A stretch of DNA of 64,000 bases from Aeromicrobium endophyticum (GTDB lineage Bacteria > Actinomycetota > Actinomycetes > Propionibacteriales > Nocardioidaceae), in assembly GCF_003586285.1 (NCBI RefSeq), contig NZ_QUBR01000001.1, positions 496,001-560,000 of the forward strand, read 5' to 3'. A program made the translations under genes and the position numbers. The notes under the pieces are model-generated. The model made no database searches, was not told the DNA's origin, and saw only the letters and a program-made list of their open reading frames with translations. Of the stretch, positions 35,785 through 44,818 are shown piece by piece (position 1 is the first letter of the stretch; each line of letters opens with the position of its first letter).

Positions 35785-35800
35785 ACTCGCCATGGTGAGT
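35785..35800. promoter_or_regulatory. Imperfect palindrome between regulator and cupin gene
   Basis: ACTCGCCATGGTGAGT matches its own complement at 14 of 16 positions. It lies in the 52-bp gap between the divergent GlxA-type regulator and cupin genes, the expected place for an operator. Confidence 0.4.
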
Positions 35801-35822
35801 GGGCAACTGGCACCGTCGGTGC

Positions 35823-36218
35823 ATGACCTCTCAGCCCCGCAACATCACCGCCGCGCTCGCCTCGTTCGACGAGCGGTGGCAGCCGCGATCGCTCGCCGTC
35901 GTGAACGACACCGAGATCCGTCTGGCCAAGGCGGAGGGCGACTACGTGTGGCACCGTCACCCCGACTCCGACGAGTTCTTCGTCGTGCTCGAGGGGCACC
36001 TGCGCATCGACCTGCGCGACGAGGACGGACAGCGACGCGTCGAGCTGTCCGCGCTGGACTCCTACCTCGTCCCTCGCGGGGTGGAGCACCGTCCGTCCTC
36101 GTCCCACGGGGCATCGATCATCACGGTCGACCGCACCGGGACCGCGACGACCGGCGACTTCGCGGGGACGGTCCCCGACCACATCACCTCGCTGACCTCG
36201 GGTCTCCCGCTCGGCTGA
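35823..36218 (+). CDS. Cupin domain protein
   Basis: A 131-residue single-domain cupin. Motif 1 is WHRHPDSDEFFVVLEGHLRIDL (His, His, Glu ligands), motif 2 is YLVPRGVEHRPSS. These small cupins are mannose-6-phosphate-isomerase-like or sugar/metabolite-binding proteins with no fixed function. ATG 35823 is chosen; an upstream in-frame GTG (35799) would overlap the palindrome. Divergent from the GlxA-type regulator, so likely once its target. Confidence 0.75.
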   Translation: MTSQPRNITAALASFDERWQPRSLAVVNDTEIRLAKAEGDYVWHRHPDSDEFFVVLEGHLRIDLRDEDGQRRVELSALDSYLVPRGVEHRPSSSHGASIITVDRTGTATTGDFAGTVPDHITSLTSGLPLG

Positions 36219-36238
36219 CGGCCGAGGTCACGTCGGCC

Positions 36239-36244
36239 TACCAT
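36239..36244 (+). promoter_or_regulatory. Relic leaderless -10 box
   Basis: TACCAT, 6 nt before ATG 36251 of the hydrolase remnant, so the promoter has outlived the gene. Confidence 0.35.
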
Positions 36245-36250
36245 CGGTCG

Positions 36251-36420
36251 ATGGAGACGACGACGTCCGCCGACGGGTCGACGATCCCCCTCGACCGACT
36301 GGGAGCCGGGCCCCGGTCGTCCTGCTGGCCGGAGCGACCTGCACCCGGGGCGTCACCCCACCGCTCGCGCTGGCCCTCCCCGAGCACCTGACGGTGCTGA
36401 ACGTCGACCGTCGCGCCGCA
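36251..36420 (+). pseudogene. Alpha/beta hydrolase remnant (truncated, frameshifted)
   Basis: The first 21 codons read METTTSADGSTIPLDRLGAG, the usual start of an alpha/beta hydrolase. The frame then breaks in the C run 36311-36314; one missing C would restore PPVVLLAGATCTRGVTPPLA and LPEHLTVLNVDRR, the first strand, oxyanion loop and second strand of the fold. Homology stops after about 60 residues; nucleophile elbow and catalytic triad are absent. The rest of the 271-bp gap before radA holds no gene. Confidence 0.7.
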
Positions 36421-36477
36421 CGTCGTGCCGTTCCTGACGAGCTGACGAGCGGCCGGCGGACTGTCGGACCCGCCGCC

Positions 36478-36483
36478 TAGGCT
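36478..36483 (+). promoter_or_regulatory. Leaderless -10 box for radA
   Basis: TAGGCT, 6 nt before ATG 36490. Confidence 0.6.
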
Positions 36484-36489
36484 GACGGC

Positions 36490-37881
36490 ATGGCCAGCAC
36501 CAAGACCGCCCGCCCGGCATATGTCTGCGCCGAGTGCGGGTGGACGACCAGCAAGTGGGTCGGCCGCTGCGGCGAGTGCCAGGCCTGGGGCACGGTCGAC
36601 GTCGCCGCACCCGCCCGCACCGGACGCACCCAGGCCGCGCCCGTCTCGTCCCCTGCCGTGCCGATCAGCCAGGTGCAGGTCGAGTCGGCCCGGTCCGTCG
36701 GCTCGGGCATCGGCGAGCTCGACCGCGTGCTGGGTGGCGGCGTCGTGCCCGGCGGCGTCCTGCTGCTGGCCGGCGAGCCGGGCGTCGGCAAGTCCACGCT
36801 GCTGCTCGAGGTCGCGGCACGGTGGGCCCGCGCCGGGCGCCGCACCCTCTACGTCTCGGGCGAGGAGTCGGCGGCCCAGGTGCGCCTGCGGGCCGAGCGC
36901 ACCGGTGCGGTCGACGACAACCTCTACCTGGCCGCCGAGACCGACCTCGGCGGCGTGCTGACCCACGTCGAGACCGTCGCCCCGTCGCTGCTCATCGTCG
37001 ACTCGGTGCAGACCATCGGCTCGGCCGACATCGACGGCGTCCCCGGAGGTGTCACCCAGGTGCGCGAGGTCGCGTCCGCGGTGATCCAGCGCGCCAAGCG
37101 CGACAACATCGCCACGCTGCTCGTCGGCCACGTCACCAAGGACGGCTCGGTGGCCGGGCCCCGCGTGCTCGAGCACCTGGTCGACGTCGTCCTGCAGTTC
37201 GAGGGCGACCGCAGCTCGCGCCTGCGTCTGCTGCGCGCGGTCAAGAACCGCTTCGGGCCCGTCGACGAGATCGGCTGCTTCGACCTGGTCGACGACGGCA
37301 TCATCGAGGTGCCCGACCCGACCGGGCTGTTCGTCTCGCGGCACCAGCAGCCCGTGGCGGGCACCTGCGTCACCGTCACGATGGAGGGGCGCCGACCGCT
37401 GCTCGCCGAGGTGCAGGCGCTCAGCGTCGCGTCGTCCACCCCCTCGCCGCGACGCACGTCCAGCGGCCTCGACTCGCCGCGGGTCGCGATGATCCTCGCG
37501 GTGCTCACCAAGCACTGCGGTCTCAACCTCGGCCAGCTCGACGTCTACACGGCCTCCGTCGGCGGAGCACGGCTCACCGAGCCGTCGGTCGACCTGGCCG
37601 TCGCGGTCGCGACGCTCTCGGCCGTGTCCGGCCTCGCGGCCCCCACCGATCTCATCGCGATCGGCGAGGTGGGGCTCGCCGGCGAGGTCCGCAAGGTCAG
37701 CAACCTGGCTGCCCGCCTGCGCGAGGCCGAGCGCATCGGGTTCCGGCGCGCGGTCGTGCCGGCCGGGTCCGAGGGGCTCGACACGTTCACCGGCAAGATG
37801 TCGATCCAGGCCGTCCACACCATCGGCGAGGCGATGCTCTGTCTTGATGCACCGGCACTGGCACCGCGCCCCGTAGACTGA
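36490..37881 (+). CDS. radA: DNA repair protein RadA
   Basis: A 463-residue branch-migration ATPase. The N-terminal zinc finger has Cys13, Cys16, Cys27 and Cys30 (YVCAECGWTT, GRCGECQAW). Walker A is AGEPGVGKSTLL (Lys about 101), the RadA signature KNRFG is near 251 and a Lon-like domain follows (about 285-455; VGGARLTEPSVDLAVAVA). RadA extends strand-exchange joints during recombination. It lies 53 nt before disA, the usual gene pair in Gram-positive bacteria; DisA activity is known to be modulated by RadA. Confidence 0.96.
   Translation: MASTKTARPAYVCAECGWTTSKWVGRCGECQAWGTVDVAAPARTGRTQAAPVSSPAVPISQVQVESARSVGSGIGELDRVLGGGVVPGGVLLLAGEPGVGKSTLLLEVAARWARAGRRTLYVSGEESAAQVRLRAERTGAVDDNLYLAAETDLGGVLTHVETVAPSLLIVDSVQTIGSADIDGVPGGVTQVREVASAVIQRAKRDNIATLLVGHVTKDGSVAGPRVLEHLVDVVLQFEGDRSSRLRLLRAVKNRFGPVDEIGCFDLVDDGIIEVPDPTGLFVSRHQQPVAGTCVTVTMEGRRPLLAEVQALSVASSTPSPRRTSSGLDSPRVAMILAVLTKHCGLNLGQLDVYTASVGGARLTEPSVDLAVAVATLSAVSGLAAPTDLIAIGEVGLAGEVRKVSNLAARLREAERIGFRRAVVPAGSEGLDTFTGKMSIQAVHTIGEAMLCLDAPALAPRPVD
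37874..37879 (+). promoter_or_regulatory. Possible internal promoter for disA
   Basis: TAGACT overlapping the radA stop, 55 nt before ATG 37935, with GGGAGG as ribosome binding site. disA could be transcribed alone as well as from radA. Confidence 0.4.
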
Positions 37882-37934
37882 GCCCGCTACCGGCGAGCAC
37901 CGCCGGGCGAGCCACCGCTCTGGGAGGACGTGTC

Positions 37935-39035
37935 ATGGCAACAGCGGCCGAGCGCCACGCGGCGAGCCTCGACGCGTCCGCCCGCATGCGCGCGACGCTG
38001 TCGTCCGTCGCCCCCGGCACCGCGCTGCGCGAGGGTCTCGAGCGCATCCTGCGCGGTCGCACCGGCGCACTGATCGTCATCGGCCACGACAAGAGCGTCG
38101 AGGCCATCTCGACCGGCGGCTTCCGGCTCGACGTCCCGTTCACCGCCACCGGCCTGCGCGAGCTCGCCAAGATGGACGGCGCGATCGTCCTCGACTCGGC
38201 CGCCAGCCGCATCGTCATGGCCGGCGTCCACCTGATGCCCGATCCGTCGATCCCCACCGAGGAGACCGGCACCCGGCACCGCACCGCCGACCGCGTCGCG
38301 CGTCAGACCAACGTCCCGGTCATCTCGGTCTCGGCGTCGATGCACATCATCGCGCTCTACCTCGAGGACCTGCGCCACGTCCTCGAGGACACCGGCGCCG
38401 TTCTCGGGCGGGCCAACCAGGCGCTGCAGACGCTCGAGCGCTACCGCAACCGGCTCGACGAGGTCAGCGACGCCCTCTCGGCACTCGAGATCGAGGACCT
38501 CGTGACGGTGCGCGACGTGTCGGCCGTCGCCCAGCGGCTCGAGATGGTCAGCCGCATCGCCGGCGAGATCGACACCTACGTGCTCGAGCTGGGCACCGAC
38601 GGACGCCTGCTGGCGCTGCAGCTCGAAGAGCTCATCGGCGGCGTCGACGCCGAGCGCGAGCTCATCATCCGCGACTACATGCCCACGGGGCGCCGAGCAC
38701 GTCCGCTCGAGGCCGTCCTCGCCGAGCTCGCCGCGATCGAGTCGACCGACCTCGTCGACCTCGGAGGTGTCGCCCGTGCGCTGCGCATCGGCACCGAGGA
38801 GACCCTCGACGGCCCGCTCGCACCCCGCGGCTACCGCCTGTTGGCCCGCATCCCCCGCCTGCCCATTCCCGTGGTCGAGGGCCTCATCGAGCACTTCGGC
38901 TCGTTGCAGAAGCTGCTCGCCGCGAGCATCGAGGACCTGCAGAACGTCGGCGGTGTCGGCGACCTGCGCGCCCGAGGCGTCCGCGAGGGACTGTCCCGGC
39001 TGGCCGAGTCGAGCATCCTCGAGCGCTACGTCTAG
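37935..39035 (+). CDS. disA: DNA integrity scanning diadenylate cyclase DisA
   Basis: A 366-residue protein making c-di-AMP from two ATP. The DAC domain (about 20-150) has the DGA motif at 81-83 (KMDGAIVLD) and RHR at 114-116 (GTRHRTADR). A helical spine follows, then a C-terminal helix-hairpin-helix DNA-binding domain (LLAASIEDLQNVGGVGDLRA). It scans DNA and slows c-di-AMP synthesis at branched structures. ATG has GGGAGG upstream. The TAG stop shares the sequence CTAG with the stop of the convergent gene. Confidence 0.96.
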   Translation: MATAAERHAASLDASARMRATLSSVAPGTALREGLERILRGRTGALIVIGHDKSVEAISTGGFRLDVPFTATGLRELAKMDGAIVLDSAASRIVMAGVHLMPDPSIPTEETGTRHRTADRVARQTNVPVISVSASMHIIALYLEDLRHVLEDTGAVLGRANQALQTLERYRNRLDEVSDALSALEIEDLVTVRDVSAVAQRLEMVSRIAGEIDTYVLELGTDGRLLALQLEELIGGVDAERELIIRDYMPTGRRARPLEAVLAELAAIESTDLVDLGGVARALRIGTEETLDGPLAPRGYRLLARIPRLPIPVVEGLIEHFGSLQKLLAASIEDLQNVGGVGDLRARGVREGLSRLAESSILERYV

Positions 39036-39814
39036 TCGGCCGGTGTGACCGGCGGCTCGGCACCCGGCTCGGTGGGCGTCGCAGGCGCAGCGGGATCCGC
39101 GGGCGGTGTGGTGGCCGGCGGCGTCGCTGACGGCGCAGGAGTCGTCGGCGCTGCGGGCGGCGCTGCCGTCTTGGCGGGCGCGGGCCTGGCGTCGAGCGAG
39201 AAGGTCGTCTTGCCCGGCTCGCCGCCCAGCGTGCCGATCTGGAGGGTGTACTTGCCCGCCGTCGCCCAGCCCTGGTTGCTGGTGCAGTTCGAGCCCGAGC
39301 CGCGTCCGGTCCACTGGACGGTCGTCAGCGTCGACCACTGAGGCGACAGCGCGACCGGCGCCGACAGCAGCGACGCCTTGCAGACCGTGGAGTCCCACAC
39401 CGGCGTGCCGTTGGCGCTGATGACCGCGACCGTGTCGGCATCGGCGGGCTGCAGGGTGCAGGCGGTCGTCTGCGTGGAGCTGATGACCAGACCGATGTCG
39501 ACGGGGCCCTTCGTGAGCTGCCCGGGCCGCACGCTCGGCGTGATCCGGACGTCCTCGGCGTTGCACGGCGTGGTGCCGGCGACCACCGCCACGTCGACGA
39601 GCCCGTCGACGGTCTGCTTCGGCGCAGGAGGGGTCGTCGGCGCTGCGGACGGCTTGGACGAGGCCTTCGACGGCGTGGCAGCCGCCTTCGCGGGCTTCTC
39701 GTCGTCGCCTCCGTCCCTGATCTGCAGCACGGCCCAGACGACGGCGATCACGACCGCGAGCAGCAGCAGGCGTCGACGCCAGTAGATCCCGGCTGGCAAC
39801 CTGCGCTGACTCAC
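39032..39814 (-). CDS. Secreted/membrane-anchored protein of unknown function
   Basis: A 260-residue protein with one hydrophobic segment near residues 15-31 (RLLLLAVVIAVVWAVLQ), a Lys/Pro/Ser linker, a compact domain (about 65-205) with four Cys that could form disulfides (TTPCNAEDVRI, TTACTLQPAD, DSTVCKASLL, GSNCTSNQGW), and a long Pro/Ala/Thr tail. This DUF4232-less layout is common in actinobacterial cell-surface proteins; I do not recognise the family. GTG 39814 is set by TATCGT 6 nt upstream. Divergent from mutY. Confidence 0.7.
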   Translation of the reverse strand: MSQRRLPAGIYWRRRLLLLAVVIAVVWAVLQIRDGGDDEKPAKAAATPSKASSKPSAAPTTPPAPKQTVDGLVDVAVVAGTTPCNAEDVRITPSVRPGQLTKGPVDIGLVISSTQTTACTLQPADADTVAVISANGTPVWDSTVCKASLLSAPVALSPQWSTLTTVQWTGRGSGSNCTSNQGWATAGKYTLQIGTLGGEPGKTTFSLDARPAPAKTAAPPAAPTTPAPSATPPATTPPADPAAPATPTEPGAEPPVTPAD

Positions 39815-39820
39815 GGTCAC

Positions 39821-39826
39821 ACGATA
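39821..39826 (-). promoter_or_regulatory. Leaderless -10 box for secreted protein gene
   Basis: TATCGT on the minus strand, 6 nt before GTG 39814. A GTG at 39820 directly touches the box and so cannot be the start. Confidence 0.5.
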
Positions 39827-39860
39827 GGCGGCGACGTGGGCGTGCGAAGATCGACGCGCC

Positions 39861-40760
39861 ATGTCGACGCCTCCCCTGCTCCCACGTGCCGACCTGGAGC
39901 GTCTGCACGACGACGTGATGGCCTGGTTCGAGACGGCCGCACGCGACCTGCCGTGGCGCCGCGACGTCTCGCCGTGGGCCGTCATGGTCTCGGAGTTCAT
40001 GCTGCAGCAGACGCCCGTCGCACGCGTGCTGCCGGTCTATGAGGCGTGGATGCAGCGCTGGCCGACCCCCGCCGACCTCGCCGCCGAGCCCGCCGGAGAG
40101 GCCGTGCGGGCCTGGGGGCGACTCGGATACCCCCGCCGCGCCCTGCGGCTGCACGCCGCCGCCACAGCCGTCGTCGAGCGGCACGGTGGCGAGGTCCCGT
40201 CGGGCCGCGACGACCTGCTAGCCCTGCCGGGCGTGGGCGACTACACGGCCGGCGCGATCGCGTCGTTCGCGTTCGGTGACCGGGCCGTCGTGATGGACAC
40301 CAACATCCGCCGCGTGTTCGCACGGGTCGTCTCGGGTGTCGAGTACCCGGCCGCCGCCGTCACCGCGGCCGAGCGCGAGCTGGCGACCGCGCTGATGCCC
40401 GGCGAGGACGCCCACGTGTGGGCGGCGGCCACGATGGAGCTCGGCGCGCTCGTGTGCACCGCCCGCTCACCCCAGTGCTCGGCGTGCCCCGTCGCCGACC
40501 TGTGCCGCTGGCGGGCGTCCGGCTACCCCGCCCACGACGGGCCCGTGCGGCGCGGGCAGTCGTGGGAGGGCACCGATCGCCAGTGCCGCGGCCGTCTGCT
40601 GGCCGTGCTGCGCGAGGCCGAGGGGCCGGTGGCGAAGGCGCGGCTCGACGCCGTGTGGCCCGACGCCGTGCAGCGGGAGCGGGCCCTCGACGGGTTGGTC
40701 GCCGACGGACTGGTGGAGCCGCTCGACAGCGGACTCTTCGCGCTACCCGGCGATCGCTGA
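39861..40760 (+). CDS. mutY: A/G-specific adenine DNA glycosylase
   Basis: A 299-residue base-excision enzyme that removes A mispaired with 8-oxoG or G. Catalytic Glu in SEFMLQQTPVARV, helix-hairpin-helix LLALPGVGDYTAGAI, catalytic Asp in VMDTNIRRVFAR, and the 4Fe-4S ligands CTARSPQCSACPVADLC (C-x6-C-x2-C-x5-C). The C-terminal 8-oxoG recognition domain is short, as in actinobacterial MutY. Its last 18 bp overlap the convergent TetR gene. Confidence 0.94.
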   Translation: MSTPPLLPRADLERLHDDVMAWFETAARDLPWRRDVSPWAVMVSEFMLQQTPVARVLPVYEAWMQRWPTPADLAAEPAGEAVRAWGRLGYPRRALRLHAAATAVVERHGGEVPSGRDDLLALPGVGDYTAGAIASFAFGDRAVVMDTNIRRVFARVVSGVEYPAAAVTAAERELATALMPGEDAHVWAAATMELGALVCTARSPQCSACPVADLCRWRASGYPAHDGPVRRGQSWEGTDRQCRGRLLAVLREAEGPVAKARLDAVWPDAVQRERALDGLVADGLVEPLDSGLFALPGDR

Positions 40761-41282
40761 CGCGAGATCCTGCACGACGGCGCGCGCCACGGCGTCATCC
40801 TCCAGCGGACCGTCGAGCATCAGCCCGTTGAAGGTCGCATCGACCAGCGACGCCAGACGAGGTGCAGCGCTCTCGGAGGCACCCGAGGCTCGTAGGTGAT
40901 CGGCGATGGCGGCGAGCCACACGTCGTTGGAACGGCGCACCGACGTCGCATACGGCTCGCGGCCGAACAATCCCAGCGCGGCGGCCTCGACGTACATGCG
41001 TTGGCACCGCTGCAGCTGACCCGACGAGAAGACGTCCCAGAGGGCCGTGACGGCCGCCTCCACCGAGTCGGCGGCCGGCGTCGACCTGATGACCGCGATG
41101 GACCGCTCGTTCGAGACGTCGAGGACCGCGTCGACGAGCTCGTCCTTCGAGCCGAAGTGGTAGATCAGCATGCGATCGCTCGTGCCGATGGCGGCCGCGA
41201 GCGGACGGAGGCTCAGCCCGATCAGCCCGTGCTCCAGCGCGTGGTCGGTCGCCGCCTCCGCGAGCTCCTGTCGCTTGCCCAT
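40743..41282 (-). CDS. TetR-family repressor of SMR pump
   Basis: A 179-residue TetR regulator. The N-terminal helix-turn-helix is GLSLRPLAAAIGTSDRMLIYHFGSKDELVDAV; the C-terminal ligand domain is variable and Ala-rich. It is divergent from an SMR efflux gene, and two matching palindromes (41292-41305, 41316-41329) lie in the 66-bp gap. It probably represses both genes until a toxic cation binds. Confidence 0.88.
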   Translation of the reverse strand: MGKRQELAEAATDHALEHGLIGLSLRPLAAAIGTSDRMLIYHFGSKDELVDAVLDVSNERSIAVIRSTPAADSVEAAVTALWDVFSSGQLQRCQRMYVEAAALGLFGREPYATSVRRSNDVWLAAIADHLRASGASESAAPRLASLVDATFNGLMLDGPLEDDAVARAVVQDLASAIAG

Positions 41283-41291
41283 GCCATCAAC

Positions 41292-41305
41292 GTAGCAGGT
41301 GCTAC
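41292..41305. promoter_or_regulatory. TetR operator 1
   Basis: GTAGCAGGTGCTAC, a GTAGCA-2-TGCTAC palindrome, 10 bp upstream of the TetR start. Confidence 0.75.
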
Positions 41306-41315
41306 AGTTTTATCC

Positions 41316-41329
41316 GTAGCACCTGCTAC
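41316..41329. promoter_or_regulatory. TetR operator 2
   Basis: GTAGCACCTGCTAC, the exact complement of operator 1 and centred 24 bp from it. It ends 19 bp before the SMR gene's GTG. Confidence 0.75.
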
Positions 41330-41348
41330 AGACGAAAGGACCCCGAAC

Positions 41349-41678
41349 GTGCTCGTCGCCGCTGCTCTCCTGGCCGTCGCCATCGCCTCTGAGGTGCTGG
41401 CGACCGCAGCACTGCCGCACGCCCACGGCTTCACCGACCCGCGCTGGAGCGCCGCGGTGGTCGGCGGCTACGCACTGTCGATCTGGCTGCTGACCCTCGT
41501 GGTCAAGCAGATCCCCGTCTCGGTGACCTACGCCATCTGGGCGGGCGTCGGAACGGCCGCCATCGCGGTCGTCGGCGTCGTGTTCCTCGACGAGCCCGTC
41601 ACGGCCCTGAAGGTCGTCGCGATCGCGCTGATCATCGCCGGTGTGGTGCTGATCAACCTGCAGGGCTCGCACGCCTGA
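41349..41678 (+). CDS. SMR-family multidrug efflux protein
   Basis: A 109-residue protein with four transmembrane helices. The essential Glu in helix 1 is in VAIASEVLATAALPHA (near 14); helix 3 has SVTYAIWAGVGTAAIAVVG, the SMR signature with conserved Tyr and Trp; SMR proteins are proton-driven dimers exporting quaternary ammonium or guanidinium compounds. GTG follows AAAGGA. Control by the adjacent TetR is likely. Confidence 0.93.
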   Translation: MLVAAALLAVAIASEVLATAALPHAHGFTDPRWSAAVVGGYALSIWLLTLVVKQIPVSVTYAIWAGVGTAAIAVVGVVFLDEPVTALKVVAIALIIAGVVLINLQGSHA

Positions 41679-41694
41679 GCCGGGCCGGCACGAC

Positions 41695-41728
41695 GGAGCC
41701 CCCCGCCGCTGGTGCGACGGGGGGCTCC
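41695..41728. terminator. Bidirectional terminator SMR/clpC
   Basis: GGAGCCCCCCGCCGC (41695-41709), loop TGGT, GCGACGGGGGGCTCC (41714-41728): 15-bp stem with one G-T pair. It serves the convergent SMR and clpC genes. Confidence 0.85.
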
Positions 41729-41738
41729 GGTGGTGTGG

Positions 41739-44258
<2,520 letters not shown>

Positions 44259-44286
44259 TCTTCCCCCTGGGGTGGAGTATCCGATC

Positions 44287-44292
44287 AGTTTA
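44287..44292 (-). promoter_or_regulatory. -10 box for clpC
   Basis: TAAACT on the minus strand, 28 nt upstream of ATG 44258. It leaves a leader of about 20 nt that holds the ribosome binding site. Confidence 0.45.
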
Positions 44293-44379
44293 GTCGGCTC
44301 TGGAAATCCGCGCGCAGGATGCCCAGTTGCTTCATCCAACCGTCACACTCGTCCAGACGTTCCCTCGTTCGCCGTGGGC

Positions 44380-44397
44380 GTAACCCGCTCGACGCGG
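44380..44397 (+). repeat. 18-bp direct repeat, left copy
   Basis: GTAACCCGCTCGACGCGG, identical at 44499-44516. The two copies bracket the inverted-repeat element 44401-44500. Confidence 0.85.
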
Positions 44398-44400
44398 TTC

Positions 44401-44500
44401 ACCACGCCGGCAAGGCAAACCCACGAACCCGGCGGGGCAGACAGCGTCCGGGCGCGGAAAGCATGCCGCGCCCGGACGGGGCTTCCGGTGCCGGCGTGGT
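44401..44500. repeat. Nested inverted-repeat element, copy 1
   Basis: Outer arms ACCACGCCGGC (44401-44411) and GCCGGCGTGGT (44490-44500). Inside is a perfect 12-bp hairpin GTCCGGGCGCGG/CCGCGCCCGGAC (44446-44457/44466-44477) with an 8-nt loop. It sits at the ptsH 3' end and probably terminates that operon. A relative lies at 50471-50558. Confidence 0.85.
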
Positions 44501-44516
44501 AACCCGCTCGACGCGG
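44499..44516 (+). repeat. 18-bp direct repeat, right copy
   Basis: GTAACCCGCTCGACGCGG; it ends exactly at the base before the ptsH stop codon. Confidence 0.85.
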
Positions 44517-44777
44517 CTACTCGGCGTCGAGGTCGGACTCGACGAGGCCGGCGATGGTCTCGACGGCCGCGGCGTCGTCGGACTCGACGACGACGTCGGT
44601 GCCGTGACCGGCGCCGAGCGTCATGATCATCAGGGCCGAGCCGGCGTCGACGGCGTCGCCGCCGACGAGGGCGAGCGTCACGGGCGCGCCGAGATCGGCG
44701 GCGGCCGCGGCGATGACGCCGGCGGGACGGGCGTGCAGTCCGACGGACGAGCCGACGGTCACGGTCTTGCTGGGCAT
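44517..44777 (-). CDS. ptsH: PTS phosphocarrier protein HPr
   Basis: An 86-residue HPr. The phosphorylated His15 is in SSVGLHARPAGVIAAAA. Ser47 lies in the DAGSALMIM regulatory region, but actinobacteria generally lack HPr kinase control. It passes phosphate from EI (ptsI, 48813) to the IIA domain of FruA, encoded just upstream. GAGGAG precedes the ATG. Last gene of the fruR-fruK-fruA-ptsH operon. Confidence 0.95.
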   Translation of the reverse strand: MPSKTVTVGSSVGLHARPAGVIAAAAADLGAPVTLALVGGDAVDAGSALMIMTLGAGHGTDVVVESDDAAAVETIAGLVESDLDAE

Positions 44778-44818
44778 GGGTGCTCCTCTGGTGCGGGGTG
44801 GGTTGGGGCTGCGGATGA

